A DNA stretch of 64,000 bases, from positions 1 to 64,000 of the forward strand of contig JBGALV010000010.1 of assembly GCA_044223515.1 (NCBI GenBank), written 5' to 3'. Below, piece after piece: positions 18,008 to 27,356 of the stretch; within the stretch, counting starts at the first letter, position 1; each line of letters starts with the position of its first letter. The stretch is from SHVZ01 sp044223515. GTDB taxonomy: Bacteria > Pseudomonadota > Alphaproteobacteria > SHVZ01. The translations under genes were made by a program, and so were the position numbers. The notes beneath the pieces are model-generated. The model searched no databases. It worked only from the letters and a program-made list of their open reading frames with translations, and had not been told where the DNA came from.

Positions 18008-18730
18008 TCAGGCCTGCTGCCCGGTGACGGTGCCGGGGATGCGGGTCCGGCGCTCGACCACGCGCATGACCAAGGTCACGATCAGCGTGATCGTCGCATA
18101 GATCACGCTCGCCGCGACGAAGGCTTCGATCGAATGGTAGGTGACCTCGCTGATGCCGCGCGTTCGCGCCGTCAGTTCGAGCACGCCTATCGTCAGCGCC
18201 AGGGACGAGTTCTTGAAGACGTTGATGAACTCGTTGGTCATCGCCGGCACGGTGATGCGGAGCGCCACCGGCACCAGGATATGAGCGTAGACCTGGAAAA
18301 TGGTGAGGCCGCTAGCGAGCCCAGCCATCATCTGGCCCCGGCTGATGGAAGCGAGACCGGAGCGCACCTGCTCGGCGACGCGGGTGGCGGTGTAGAGCCC
18401 GAGTGCTACGACGGCGGTCGTGAACTCCGGCTCCGGCATGTCGCGCTTCATCCACCGCCCCCACTCCCTGGGCAGCAACTCGGGCAGCACGAAGTAGAAG
18501 AGGAAGAGCACCACCAGCAGCGGGATGTTGCGGAAGAATTCGACATAGGCGGTCGCGATCCAGCGGACCGGCCGCCAGGGAAGCGTGCGGGCGACGCCGA
18601 TCACCGGCCCTATGACGAGCGCGATGATCCAGGCGCCACCCGCAACCAGGATGGTCCACAGCAGGCCCTGCATGATCAGGCCGAAGTGGGGGGCGGTGAC
18701 GAGCACCGACCAGTCCCAGTTGTACCGCAT
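18008..18730 (-). CDS. Amino-acid ABC transporter permease (GltJ/AatQ-like)
   Basis: A 240-residue HisMQ-family permease. The start MRYNWDWSVL is typical of the glutamate/aspartate subgroup. Membrane segments include LLWTILVAGGAWIIALVIG and NIPLLVVLFLFYFVLPELL, and the EAA loop is SISRGQMMAGLASGL. It begins 29 bases after the binding-protein gene and ends two bases before the next permease start, so the four genes are one operon. Confidence 0.95.
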   Translation of the reverse strand: MRYNWDWSVLVTAPHFGLIMQGLLWTILVAGGAWIIALVIGPVIGVARTLPWRPVRWIATAYVEFFRNIPLLVVLFLFYFVLPELLPREWGRWMKRDMPEPEFTTAVVALGLYTATRVAEQVRSGLASISRGQMMAGLASGLTIFQVYAHILVPVALRITVPAMTNEFINVFKNSSLALTIGVLELTARTRGISEVTYHSIEAFVAASVIYATITLIVTLVMRVVERRTRIPGTVTGQQA

Positions 18731-18759
18731 CCCCTCAGGTCTCCGACGCGAGCGTCAGC

Positions 18760-19629
18760 TCAGCGCGGGATCGCCTGCATGGCGAAGAGGACCTTCAGGT
18801 TCTCGCTCGCCGGCATGTTGATGGTCGACATCCACTTGTCATAGATCTTCCAGATGTCGCCCGAGCGGAACAGCTCGGCCAGCACCGTGTTGCCGACCAG
18901 GCGGAAGGCCGAGTCGTCGCGGCGCACGACGATCGCATACGGATCGAACGACAGCAGGCGGCCGACGACCTCGTACTGCTCGGGGTTCTTCGCCTTGGCG
19001 ATGAGGCCGAACTCGACGACCTCGTCGGTCATGTGCGCGTCCGAGCGGTCGGTCTCGAGCGCGATCCAGGCCTGCGGCTGGTCCTTGGTCGGCAGGATCT
19101 TGATGCCGAGGTTCAGCTTCTCGTTCAGCTCCTTCAGCACCAGCTCGTTGGTCGTGCCCGGGTTGGCCGATACGGTCTTCCCTTTGAGGTCCTCGATCTC
19201 CTTGATGCCCCGGCCCTTCTTGGTGAGGATCCGGTTGCCGGTGATGAACATGGTGTTGAGGAAGTCGAGCTGGCGCTGGCGCGCGAGCGTGTTGGTCGTC
19301 GTCGCGCAGACCATGTCGACGGTGCCGTTGACCAGCATCGGCGTGCGCGTCTGGCCGTTCACCGCCTGATACTTGATGTTGATCTTGTCCATCTTGAGCT
19401 CGACGCGAACGGCCTCGGCGATCAGGTTGCAGAGGTCGATCGAGTAGCCCATCGGCTTGCCGTCCGGGCCGAAATAGGCGAAGGGCGGCGAGTCCTCGTT
19501 GTGGCCGATGACGATCGTGCCGCTGTCCTTGACCTTCTTCAACGTGCCGTAGAGATCCTGCGCGGACGCCGCCGCCGAGACGCCGATGGCGAGCGTCGCC
19601 GCAAGTGCCATCGTGGTGAGCTTACGCAT
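18760..19629 (-). CDS. Amino-acid ABC transporter, periplasmic binding protein (GltI/AatJ-like)
   Basis: 289 residues with a signal peptide cleaved near ASAQ (residue 24). The mature part is a type 2 solute-binding protein (SBP_bac_3): SGTIVIGHNEDSPPFAYF, GYSIDLCNLIAEAV, DMVCATTTNT and LKGKTVSANPGTTNE. Resemblance is to the glutamate/aspartate group; the D-x-C in GYSIDLC and the conserved RxxxLDF (RQRQLDF) suit an acidic amino acid, but ligand identity is inferred. First intact gene of the transporter operon, 15 bases after the broken aminotransferase gene. Confidence 0.93.
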   Translation of the reverse strand: MRKLTTMALAATLAIGVSAAASAQDLYGTLKKVKDSGTIVIGHNEDSPPFAYFGPDGKPMGYSIDLCNLIAEAVRVELKMDKINIKYQAVNGQTRTPMLVNGTVDMVCATTTNTLARQRQLDFLNTMFITGNRILTKKGRGIKEIEDLKGKTVSANPGTTNELVLKELNEKLNLGIKILPTKDQPQAWIALETDRSDAHMTDEVVEFGLIAKAKNPEQYEVVGRLLSFDPYAIVVRRDDSAFRLVGNTVLAELFRSGDIWKIYDKWMSTINMPASENLKVLFAMQAIPR

Positions 19630-19644
19630 GAGTTTCCTCCGTTC

Positions 19645-20722
19645 TCAGATGCTTTGGGCGAACTTGGCGAGGATGTCGCCGAGCCGGTGATAGTCGTCGA
19701 TCTCGTTGTAGGCCTGAGCCGAGACGCGCACCCATAGCGATCGGTCCTGCGCGTGCAGCGGCGCGTCGGTGCGGAACTCGTCCAGCAGCCGGAGACGCAG
19801 CGCCTGCGCGCGCTCGCGGTTGGCCTCGCCGGTGATCGGCAGCCTGACCACCGACATCGCACTGGCGACAGGTCCGTCGGCGCCGACGTCCATGTTGAGA
19901 CGGCGCGCCAGGACTTCGCCCGCCTCGCGCGCGAGCTTCATGTTGCGGGTCCTCAGATCCTCGCCGCCGAGCTTCTTATGGAAGTCGATCGCCGTCTCGA
20001 CCGCGAGGCAGGCGGTCGCATCCCGCGTGCCGGTCCAGTCGAACTCGGCGAGATAGCCCTTGCCGTAGCCGTGCGAGATCGTGGTTGCCGACATACCAGT
20101 CGGCATCGAGCTGGGTCAGGTCGATCGCCACATGCGCCGGCCCGTGCGCTCCGTCGACCAGCACCGGCACCTGATGGGCGTGGAGCGTGTCGATGAGTCG
20201 TTTCAAAGGCAGCAGCAACCCGTTCGGCGAGGTGATGTGGTCGACGATGGCGAGACGGGTCTTCGAGCTGATCTTCGCTTCGACGGCGGCGACGATCGCG
20301 TCATGCGTCGGACGCGGAAACGGGATTTCCGCCTCGACCACCTTCGCACCGGCGAGCTCGGCGACGTAGAGCGCGGTATTGCGGACCGCGCCGTAGGAGT
20401 AGTTCAGCAGCAGGATCTCGTCGCCGGCGCGAAGCCTCAGCGAGCGCAGGATCGCGTTGCAGCCGACCGTCGCGTTGTCGACGAAGACCACGTCCTTGCC
20501 GTCGGCGCCGAGAAAGTCGCCGAGTTTCTCCGCGCTGTCGCGGAGCGCGCCGGGCAGGATCTTCCGCATGAAATAGGAGGGCTGCTCCTCCATCTTCCGC
20601 CGCCAGCGGTCCTGCGCCTCGAGCACGACCTTCGGGGTCGCGCCATAGGCGCCGTGGTTGACCGTCAGCTGGCTCGGGTCGAGCAGCCATTGGTCCCGGA
20701 TCGCTGAACCGAGGGCGGTCAT
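19645..20722 (-). pseudogene. Class V aminotransferase (isopenicillin N epimerase-like), internal deletion plus frameshift
   Basis: Two frames together make one protein of the isopenicillin-N-epimerase-like subgroup of class V aminotransferases. The first runs from the ATG at 20722 (LTVNHGAYGATP, DNATVGCN, PVLVDGAHGPAH) to DADWYVGN near 20094. The second resumes in another frame at TISHGYGKGYLAEFDWTGTRD and runs to 19645. In the family, GN is followed by HKW, whose lysine forms the PLP Schiff base, and by some 25 more residues. All of that is missing at the junction, so the deletion removed the catalytic lysine as well as shifting the frame. The product cannot be an active enzyme. It lies directly upstream of the amino-acid ABC operon and probably once shared its message. 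An assembly error that dropped about 80 bases is the alternative. Confidence 0.88.
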
Positions 20723-20942
20723 GAGATCTCGATCGTGAGGCCGAAATCGACGGAGGTGCGATGCCGGCGCGGAAGGTTCTCCAACGATAGCGAACGGGGT
20801 GGGAGCGCTCAAGATGCGAGGGGTACCCCGGATTTGTCCAAAGCGTCTAAATCGCAAGGACTTTCGGCCGCAGCGGACCCTCTTCCCGCGACGCCCGGCG
20901 ACGGCCATAATCCCACCTTCCGCCCCTCAGGGAGTACCCCGC

Positions 20943-22271
20943 ATGACCGCGCAGACGGCGCTGCCGAACGACCTCGAACCCTTCTGGATGCCGTTCACGG
21001 CGAACCGCCATTTCAAGAAGGCGCCGCGTCTCCTCGCCGAAGCGAAGGACATGCACTACTCGACGCCCGAGGGCCGCAAGATCCTCGACGCCACCGCCGG
21101 CCTCTGGTGCGTCAACGCCGGCCACGGCCGCGAGAAGATCGTGAAGGCGGTGCAGGCGCAGGTCGCCAAGCTCGACTTTGCGCCGTCGTTCAACATCGGC
21201 CATCCGCTCTCCTTCGAGCTCGCCGCGCGTCTGACTTCGATGCTGCCGGGCTACAGCCAGGTGTTCTTCACCAACTCCGGCTCCGAGTCGGTCGACACCG
21301 CGCTCAAGATCGCGCTCGCCTATCAGCGTGCGATCGGCCAGGGCACGCGCACGCGCCTGATCGGCCGCGAGCGCGGCTATCACGGTGTCGGCTTCGGCGG
21401 CATGTCGGTCGGCGGCATGGTCGCCAACCGCAAGGTCTGGGGCTCCTCGCTGCTGAACGGCGTCGACCACATCCGCCATACGCACGAGCCCGAGAAGAAC
21501 GCCTTCTCGAAAGGCCAGCCCGAGTGGGGTGCGCATCTCGCCGACGACCTCGAGCGTCTGGTCGCGCTGCACGACGCGTCGACCATCGCCGCCGTCATCG
21601 TCGAGCCGGTCGCGGGTTCCACCGGCGTGCTGGTGCCGCCGAAGGGCTACCTGCAGCGCCTCAGGCAGATCTGCGACAAGCACGGCATCCTGCTGATCTT
21701 CGACGAGGTCATCACCGGCTTCGGCCGCCTGGGCTCCAGCTTCGCGACCGAGCATTTCGGCGTGAAGCCGGATCTGTTCACGACGGCCAAGGGCATCAGC
21801 AACGCCACCATCCCGATGGGCGCCGTGTTCTGCCGCAAGGGCATCTACGATGCCTTCATGAACGGCCCCGAGGGCATGATCGAGGTGTTCCACGGCTACA
21901 CCTACTCGGCCCACCCGGTCGCCTGCGCGGCGGCGCTCGCCACCCTCGACATCTATCGCGAGGAAGGCCTGTTCGAGCGCGCGGCCGAGCTGTCGCCGTA
22001 CTGGCAGGAGGCGGTCCACAGCATGAAGGGCCTGCCCAACGTCATCGACATCCGCAACTGCGGGCTCACCGCCGGCGTCGAGCTAGCGCCGCGTCCGAAC
22101 GCCCCGCCCACCTCGCGCGGCATGGACGTGCACCTGAAGGCGTTCGAGAAGGGCGTCATGGTCCGCTTCTCGGGCGAGACCATCTGCATGTCGCCGCCGC
22201 TGATCATCTCGAAGGGTCAGATCGACCAGATCGTCGATACGGTCACCGACGTCATCAAGACCATCCACTAG
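20943..22271 (+). CDS. Omega-amino acid:pyruvate aminotransferase (class III)
   Basis: A 442-residue fold-I class III aminotransferase, closest in look to beta-alanine:pyruvate transaminase. The PLP lysine is K283 in TTAKGISNATIPMGAV, with D254 in IFDEVITGFGRLG and the phosphate cup at TNSGSESVDTALK. Start DLEPFWMPFTANRHFK is characteristic of the subgroup, where the aromatic residues shape the omega-amino pocket. The ATG at 20943 has GGGAG nine bases upstream; the in-frame extension back to 20799 lies in a non-coding divergent region. Substrates may include beta-alanine, putrescine or other amines. It is monocistronic and ends in a strong terminator. Confidence 0.94.
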   Translation: MTAQTALPNDLEPFWMPFTANRHFKKAPRLLAEAKDMHYSTPEGRKILDATAGLWCVNAGHGREKIVKAVQAQVAKLDFAPSFNIGHPLSFELAARLTSMLPGYSQVFFTNSGSESVDTALKIALAYQRAIGQGTRTRLIGRERGYHGVGFGGMSVGGMVANRKVWGSSLLNGVDHIRHTHEPEKNAFSKGQPEWGAHLADDLERLVALHDASTIAAVIVEPVAGSTGVLVPPKGYLQRLRQICDKHGILLIFDEVITGFGRLGSSFATEHFGVKPDLFTTAKGISNATIPMGAVFCRKGIYDAFMNGPEGMIEVFHGYTYSAHPVACAAALATLDIYREEGLFERAAELSPYWQEAVHSMKGLPNVIDIRNCGLTAGVELAPRPNAPPTSRGMDVHLKAFEKGVMVRFSGETICMSPPLIISKGQIDQIVDTVTDVIKTIH

Positions 22272-22284
22272 TCTTGACGTGGAC

Positions 22285-22322
22285 GGGGCCCTCTTCCTCC
22301 GGGAAGAGGGCCCCTTCTTTTT
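22285..22322 (+). terminator. Strong intrinsic terminator of the aminotransferase gene
   Basis: A perfect 13-bp GC-rich stem (22285-22297 with 22302-22314), loop TCCG, then TTCTTTTT. It is 13 bases after the stop codon and one base before the stop of the opposing phosphodiesterase gene. The T-run faces only the plus strand. Confidence 0.95.
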
Positions 22323-22323
22323 G

Positions 22324-23130
22324 TCAGGCCTTCTTCGGCGGGAACGCGACGACCGGCGCCCTCTGGTCGACCGTCGCCAAGTGGCTGACGATGCCGCCAT
22401 CCTGCCAGAGATAGAAGCCGACATTGGGCGGGCTCTCGGCCCATCCCCAGGTGCCGCCATTGTGGATGTTGATCGCGATCTCCGGCGCCGTCGCCGGGGT
22501 CGAGCTCACCACCGTCCCGTTCCAGCGCCGCACGGTCGAGCGGTGCAGGTGGCCGCAGGCGATGCGCTCGACCTGCGAATGCCTCCTGATGACCTCGCCC
22601 ATGGCGTCGCCGCCGATGCAGCCATAATTGTCCATCTGCACCATGCCGGTCGTATAGGGCGGATGGTGCATGAAGATCATCGTCGGCCTGTCCTTGGCCT
22701 CGTTCAAACGCGCGTCGAGCCAGGCGAGCCGCTCGGCGCACATCAGGCCGGTGACCTTGCCGCGGTCGAGCGTGTCGAGGCAGATCAGGCGCACCGGGTG
22801 CCCCTCGAGCACGTAGTGGAGGAAGCCGGCCTTCGGCAGGTACGCGTGGTCGGGATAGGCCGCGCGCATCTCGTCGCGATCGTCGTGGTTGCCGGGGATC
22901 AGGTAGACCGGGACCTCCAGCCGGTCGAGGACGCGCCTCAGGTTCCGGTATTCCTCCGGCTTGCCGAAATCGACCAGATCGCCGGTGGCCAGCACCATGT
23001 CCGGACAGGGGCGAAAGGCGTTCAGGTAGTCGACGGTCCGGGCCAGCCGCTCGGCGGTGTCGATCCGGTCCATGAAGGCGAGCTCGCCCTCGGTCCGAAG
23101 ATGCAGGTCGGTGATATGGGCGATCAGCAT
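22324..23130 (-). CDS. Metallophosphoesterase, cyclic-nucleotide phosphodiesterase type (CpdA-like)
   Basis: A 268-residue calcineurin-like phosphoesterase. The metal motifs are complete: HITDLHL (D-x-H), GDLVDFGKPEEY, GNHDDRDEMR, MHHPPY and GHLHRST (G-H-x-H). The class includes 3',5'-cAMP phosphodiesterase CpdA and glycerophosphodiesterases; the substrate is not fixed by sequence. The ATG at 23130 gives MLIAHITDLH, the normal family N-terminus, so the extension to 23160 is unneeded. No signal peptide. Confidence 0.9.
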   Translation of the reverse strand: MLIAHITDLHLRTEGELAFMDRIDTAERLARTVDYLNAFRPCPDMVLATGDLVDFGKPEEYRNLRRVLDRLEVPVYLIPGNHDDRDEMRAAYPDHAYLPKAGFLHYVLEGHPVRLICLDTLDRGKVTGLMCAERLAWLDARLNEAKDRPTMIFMHHPPYTTGMVQMDNYGCIGGDAMGEVIRRHSQVERIACGHLHRSTVRRWNGTVVSSTPATAPEIAINIHNGGTWGWAESPPNVGFYLWQDGGIVSHLATVDQRAPVVAFPPKKA

Positions 23131-23238
23131 GGGTACCGCCGGGTGGCCCGGCCCTTGCAATTTGTCAGGGGAAATGAGCGGCGGGCACTATAGCAACGGC
23201 CCGCCGGCCGTCCCAGGCTTGCCCGGAGCGAACCGCCG

Positions 23239-23628
23239 ATGACGATCCTCAAGCGTACCCTGATGGCCCTGCCGCCGCTGATGCTGGCGGGATGCGTCGA
23301 CAATCCGATCTCGCGCCATTTCGAGTGGCAGAAGCACGAGGAGACGGTCGAGTTCGCCCCGGAACCGCTCTACTGCTATCGCACCCTTGCCTACTCCACC
23401 TGCTACGCCCAGCCGCTCGACCGGCGCGAGGCGAACCGCGTGGTGGGCTATTACGGGCCTTCTCCGGGCCGCATCGTCGCCGCCCCGGCACCGGCGTTGC
23501 CGCAGGAGAAGATGGGCCCGGCGACCGAGTATCCGCCGCTGATGGTGCCGCGCGACAAGGTCGAGTCGGAGCCCCTGCAGCTGGTGCCGCCGAAGCAGCA
23601 GTCAAAGCTCGAGGCCGGCACCGACTGA
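23239..23628 (+). CDS. Small predicted lipoprotein of unknown function
   Basis: 129 residues with a lipoprotein signal: LMALPPLMLAGC, so lipidation at about Cys19. The mature part has three further cysteines (YCYRTLAYSTCYA), a proline-rich tail and no recognised domain. Similar short lipoproteins with a CYRTL-type motif occur in Rhodospirillales (recollection, not a search). It is followed closely by the gmhB-like gene, perhaps co-transcribed. Confidence 0.8.
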   Translation: MTILKRTLMALPPLMLAGCVDNPISRHFEWQKHEETVEFAPEPLYCYRTLAYSTCYAQPLDRREANRVVGYYGPSPGRIVAAPAPALPQEKMGPATEYPPLMVPRDKVESEPLQLVPPKQQSKLEAGTD

Positions 23629-23661
23629 AGCTTGTCTGGCCTCCCGCCCTCCCGGTCGGCT

Positions 23662-24261
23662 ATGACCGGAATCATGACCGCTGGAACGAAACGACCCGCC
23701 GACCCGGCAAATCCTGCCGGGCCGGTCCGTCGTGTCGTCTCCCGATACCCTTCCGGCCTCGCCGGTCGCGCCGCCGTCTTCCTCGACCGGGACGGCGTGC
23801 TGAACCGCGACCTCAACTACGTCCACTCAGCCGATCGCTTCGAGCCGGTGCCGGGCGCGGCGGAGGCGATCGCCTGGCTGAACGCCCAGGGCCGCAAGGT
23901 GATCTTCGTCACCAACCAGGCCGGCATCGCGCGCGGTTACTACACCGAGGACCAGCTCGGATCTTTCACGCGCTGGATCGAGGAGTGGCTGCACGAGCGC
24001 GGTGCCCGCATCGAGGCGACCTACTACTGCCCGCACCACCCGACCGCGGGCCAGGGCAGCTACCTGCTCGCCTGCGGCTGCCGGAAGCCGGAGCCGGGCA
24101 TGATCCGCGCCGGTCTCGCCGACTTCGATCTCGACCCGAGGCAGTGCTTCCTGGTCGGCGATCAGAAGACAGATATCGGCGCCGCCGAGGCGGCCGGCAT
24201 CCCGGGCCATCTGTTCGACGGCAGCAATCTCGAGAGCTTCGTGAAGCGCCTGCTGGCCTAG
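23662..24261 (+). CDS. gmhB: D-glycero-beta-manno-heptose-1,7-bisphosphate 7-phosphatase (GmhB-like HAD)
   Basis: A HAD phosphatase of about 199 residues. Motif I is VFLDRDGVLNRD with the nucleophile and acid aspartates, the substrate marker NYVHS follows, motif II is VTNQAGIARG, the zinc-binding cysteines are in YYCPHHPT and LACGCRKPEPG, and motif IV is FLVGDQKTDIGAA. This enzyme dephosphorylates heptose 1,7-bisphosphate on the way to ADP-heptose for the LPS core, and glycosyltransferase genes of that kind follow. The start is uncertain: ATG at 23662 or 23674, both before the first motif. Confidence 0.88.
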   Translation: MTGIMTAGTKRPADPANPAGPVRRVVSRYPSGLAGRAAVFLDRDGVLNRDLNYVHSADRFEPVPGAAEAIAWLNAQGRKVIFVTNQAGIARGYYTEDQLGSFTRWIEEWLHERGARIEATYYCPHHPTAGQGSYLLACGCRKPEPGMIRAGLADFDLDPRQCFLVGDQKTDIGAAEAAGIPGHLFDGSNLESFVKRLLA

Positions 24262-25271
24262 GCGCGGGCGAGCATCTTCTCGAACAGCGCCTTGTAGCTG
24301 GCGACGACCGCGGCCTCGGTGAACTCGGCCTCGTAGCGCCGACGTCCGCCCTCGACCAGCCTCGCCTGCAGGCCACGGTCGCCGATGAGGCGGTTCATCG
24401 CCGCCGTCAGCGCGGCGCGGTCGTCGATCGGCACGAGCAGGCCGTCCGCCCCATCCTCGATCAATGCGCCGGGTCCCGCCGAGCGCGCCGCAATCAGCGG
24501 CGCGCGCGCCGCCCACGCCTCGATCGAGACGATGCCGAACGGCTCGTAGCGCGAGGGAAAGACGCAGATGTCGCAGGTCGCCAGAAGATCCTGGCGGTCG
24601 TTGCGCCACCCGAGCAGCTTCACGCGATCGCCCAAGCCAAGCCGTGCGATCTGCTGCTCCAGCGAAGTGCGCAGGTGTCCTTCGCCTGCGATCCAGAGAT
24701 GTGCCGCCGGCACATTCGCCATCGCGTCGATCAACACATCGAACGCCTTCGCCTCGTGGAGGCGGCCGAGCGCCAGCAGGAGCGGCGCCTCGGGACGGTC
24801 GAGCCGGCGGCCCGTGGCTTCCGGCGCGTAGGCGCGAAGGATGTGCGCCCGCTCGGCCGGCCAGCCCGACCTGACGATGTGATCGCGCATGTCGGCGCTC
24901 ATGCCGGCGAGATGATCGCAGTTCCGGTAGTATTTGAGATCGTAGAAGCCGCCGAACCAGCCGAGGTTCACCGCGCGGCCGCGCGTCATGTAGCTGCCGG
25001 CACGACGCATCCATGCCATCGAAATATCGGGCTTGTAGGCATCGATGACGCGCGAGAGGCCGAAGCGCGTCCGGAAATCGATCCAGCGGGCACCGAACGG
25101 CAGCTCGACCGGATCGATGCCGCTCTCGCGCAGCAACGCGGCACGCGCCGGATCGCGGCGGATCACGACGCGCTGGTCGATGCCGGCGCGATGCAGCGCC
25201 TGGACCGTGTCGACGAAGCAAGTCTCGGCGCCGCCATGAGGCGCGCCGGCCATCACCTGCAGGACGCGCAT
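24258..25271 (-). CDS. Glycosyltransferase family 4, LPS-core type
   Basis: A 337-residue GT-B enzyme: MRVLQVMAGAPHGGAETCF is the classic N-terminal GT4 start, ALGRLHEAKAFDVLI the start of the second Rossmann lobe, and FPSRYEPFGIVSIEAWAARAPLIA carries the E-x7-E nucleotide-sugar motif. The ATG at 25271 overlaps the upstream gene stop as TGATG, so the two are translationally coupled. The in-frame extension to 25760 is a shadow. Third gene of a GT9-GT4-GT4 set; it probably adds a hexose to the LPS inner core, which is inference from context. Confidence 0.92.
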   Translation of the reverse strand: MRVLQVMAGAPHGGAETCFVDTVQALHRAGIDQRVVIRRDPARAALLRESGIDPVELPFGARWIDFRTRFGLSRVIDAYKPDISMAWMRRAGSYMTRGRAVNLGWFGGFYDLKYYRNCDHLAGMSADMRDHIVRSGWPAERAHILRAYAPEATGRRLDRPEAPLLLALGRLHEAKAFDVLIDAMANVPAAHLWIAGEGHLRTSLEQQIARLGLGDRVKLLGWRNDRQDLLATCDICVFPSRYEPFGIVSIEAWAARAPLIAARSAGPGALIEDGADGLLVPIDDRAALTAAMNRLIGDRGLQARLVEGGRRRYEAEFTEAAVVASYKALFEKMLARA

Positions 25272-26302
25272 CAGATCAGTTTCTCGAAGGCCGAGGCGGC
25301 CTCGTCCCAGCCCCAGGCGCGCTGGCGCTCGAGCGCGCGGTGGCTCATCTGGCGCCAAAGGCGGTCGTCGGAGAGCAGGGCAAGGGTCTTGTCGCCGAAC
25401 AGCCGCTCGTCGCCCTCGACGAAGCCGGTCTCGCCGTCGGCGACACGCTCGGCCATGCAGCCATAGGGACCGACCACCGCCGGCAGGCCCGCGGCCTGCG
25501 CCTCGGCGACGGCGAAGCAGAAGGTCTCTTCCTTGTCGCCGCGATAGACCAGCACCCGGGCGGCGCGCATCTCGTCGGCGAGCACGGCCTTCGACACCGG
25601 CGGGCGCAGCACGACGCCGCGATCGGCGAGCTGCCGCGCGTATTCGAGGATCGGCTCCATCTCCTTGGCCTTCGACTCGCCGTAGGCGCCGTAGGTCGCG
25701 GCGCCGGAAAAGACGTGCAGCTCGGCCGTCGGCATGCGCGGATGGATGTAGCGCGCCCACAGCGTCAGCAGCCAGTCGAGGCCGCGCATCGGGTTGGAGA
25801 CGAACAAGGCGCGCGGCGGCGGCGGCTCGTCGGGCGGATCGAGCTCGGTGAAGGAGCCGGAGACGCCGAGCGGAATCACGACCCGGCCGCCATCGGGCGC
25901 CCAGGCCGGATAGGTGTCAGCGTGATAGAGCGAGGTGAAGACCACCACAGGCTTGAGCCGGAACAGCTTCGAGAGATAGCGCCACTTGAGCAGGTAGCGC
26001 GCCGGGTTCTGGATCCAGAACAGGCGGCGGCGCGCCCGCGGCACCATCGGCAGCAGGTTGTGGGCACGGTAGGCGATGTAGAGGTCGGCCGACTGCGGCA
26101 CGCCGGCATCGAGCGAGTCCCAGTCGACGCCTTCCTCGCGCACCGGCTCGGTGCAACGGTTGCGGACGGTGACGTCGTGGCCCCGCCTGGCGAGTGCATA
26201 GGCGAGATGCGTGAACGCGGTCTCCGACCCGCCCAGCGGTCCCTGGTAGACGCTCCGCGCATTGAAGCGGAGACCGTCATCGGTCATGACGATATGGGCC
26301 AT
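25271..26302 (-). CDS. Glycosyltransferase family 4
   Basis: 343 residues of GT-B fold. The N-terminal GPLGGSETAFTHLAYALARRGHDV is typical of GT4 donors' glycine-rich loop, FVSNPMRGLDWLL opens the C-terminal domain, and EETFCFAVAEAQAAGLPAVVG is the E-x7-E motif. The first bases (26284-26302) overlap the end of the heptosyltransferase gene, and its stop overlaps the start of the next GT4. Cytosolic or membrane-peripheral; predicted to build the LPS core or another surface glycan. Confidence 0.92.
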   Translation of the reverse strand: MAHIVMTDDGLRFNARSVYQGPLGGSETAFTHLAYALARRGHDVTVRNRCTEPVREEGVDWDSLDAGVPQSADLYIAYRAHNLLPMVPRARRRLFWIQNPARYLLKWRYLSKLFRLKPVVVFTSLYHADTYPAWAPDGGRVVIPLGVSGSFTELDPPDEPPPPRALFVSNPMRGLDWLLTLWARYIHPRMPTAELHVFSGAATYGAYGESKAKEMEPILEYARQLADRGVVLRPPVSKAVLADEMRAARVLVYRGDKEETFCFAVAEAQAAGLPAVVGPYGCMAERVADGETGFVEGDERLFGDKTLALLSDDRLWRQMSHRALERQRAWGWDEAASAFEKLI

Positions 26303-27267
26303 CCGCCTTCTCTCTCGACCCTCTCCAGCAACCCCAGCGCCACCCGCTCGACCTCGTCGACCTCGAGCCCGTCCATCAGCGTATCAGACGTCCGATGGTT
26401 CCACGCCGGATCGGCCATCAGCTCCGCCGGGCTCATCGGCGTGCGAGCCACCGCCGTCCATCGCCCCCACGGACGATAGTGCTCGACCGGGCTCGGACCG
26501 AAGAGGCCGACGGTCGGCATGCCGACCGCCGCCGCGACGTGCATCAGACCCGAATCATTGCCGGCGAACAAGCGGCAGCGCGCGAGGCAGGCCGCCGCCT
26601 CTAGCGGGTCGATCCGGCCGACCAGGTCGATCCGCCGTTCCGGAGGAAGCGAGTCGAGAACCGGCCGCACGGCCGCCTCCTCGCCCGGCGCGCCGAACAC
26701 GGCGACACGCGCCCCTTGCAACGGACCCGAGCGGGTCAGCCGGAGCGCGAGGTCGGCGAACCTCTCCGCCCGCCAGGTCTTGGCGCGCCAGGTCGCGGCC
26801 GGCCCTAGGGCCAGGACAGGAGCGCCATCGGGTATGAGCCGGGATGCCAGCGAATGTTCCTCAGAACCGATCCAGAGCCGCGGTGCGGGCGGCGCCTCGC
26901 CGAGGCCGACCAGGCGGCCGAGTTCTTCGACGCGATGCTCCTCGCGGCGCCCCTTGCCGAGGACCAGGCGATCGGAGGCGAGCAAGAGCCAGGCGAGCGC
27001 CGATCCTCGCAGATCCACGACGAGGCTCCAGGGGCGGACCACGGCGCGTGCCCAGAGGTCGAGCCAGTGCGCGCCGCCGGCCCGCTTGGCCATGACATGC
27101 ACGCGCTCGAGCCCGGGAACCCGGCGGAAGATGGGCGCCGCGACGGGCCCGACGGCGATCGTCACGCGGGCGCCCGGCAAGCGTTCCAGGCAATGCCCGA
27201 GAACACCCGTCGACAGCACCGCATCGCCGAGGCGGGTGGACGTGACGAACAGGAGGGAAGCCGACAT
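26284..27267 (-). CDS. Glycosyltransferase family 9 (heptosyltransferase-like)
   Basis: A 327-residue GT9 protein. Marks are LLFVTSTRLGDAVLSTGVL, VVDLRGSALAWLL, LALGPAATWRAKTWRAERFADLA and the ADP-heptose-binding GNDSGLMHVAAAVGMPTVGLFGPSPVEHYRPWG. It should transfer heptose from ADP-heptose to the growing LPS core in the cytosolic face of the inner membrane. First gene of the three-glycosyltransferase operon, divergent from ygfZ across 89 bp. The gmhB-like gene at 23662 makes part of its donor. Confidence 0.93.
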   Translation of the reverse strand: MSASLLFVTSTRLGDAVLSTGVLGHCLERLPGARVTIAVGPVAAPIFRRVPGLERVHVMAKRAGGAHWLDLWARAVVRPWSLVVDLRGSALAWLLLASDRLVLGKGRREEHRVEELGRLVGLGEAPPAPRLWIGSEEHSLASRLIPDGAPVLALGPAATWRAKTWRAERFADLALRLTRSGPLQGARVAVFGAPGEEAAVRPVLDSLPPERRIDLVGRIDPLEAAACLARCRLFAGNDSGLMHVAAAVGMPTVGLFGPSPVEHYRPWGRWTAVARTPMSPAELMADPAWNHRTSDTLMDGLEVDEVERVALGLLERVEREGGWPISS

Positions 27268-27356
27268 CGTCGGCGCTTATAGGGCGGCCGGCCTGCGCTT
27301 GCAAAGCAGCGCCGGCCGGGCCACTTGATAGGTCCTGAAAGCGGCAGGAGCTTCCC

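Noticed and set aside
20723..20942. Possible N-terminal extensions of the two divergent aminotransferase genes into this 220-bp gap
   Set aside because: Family starts at 20722 and 20943 fit alignments. The gap has low-quality coding sequence in both frames and more likely holds promoters, though no convincing -35/-10 pair was found.
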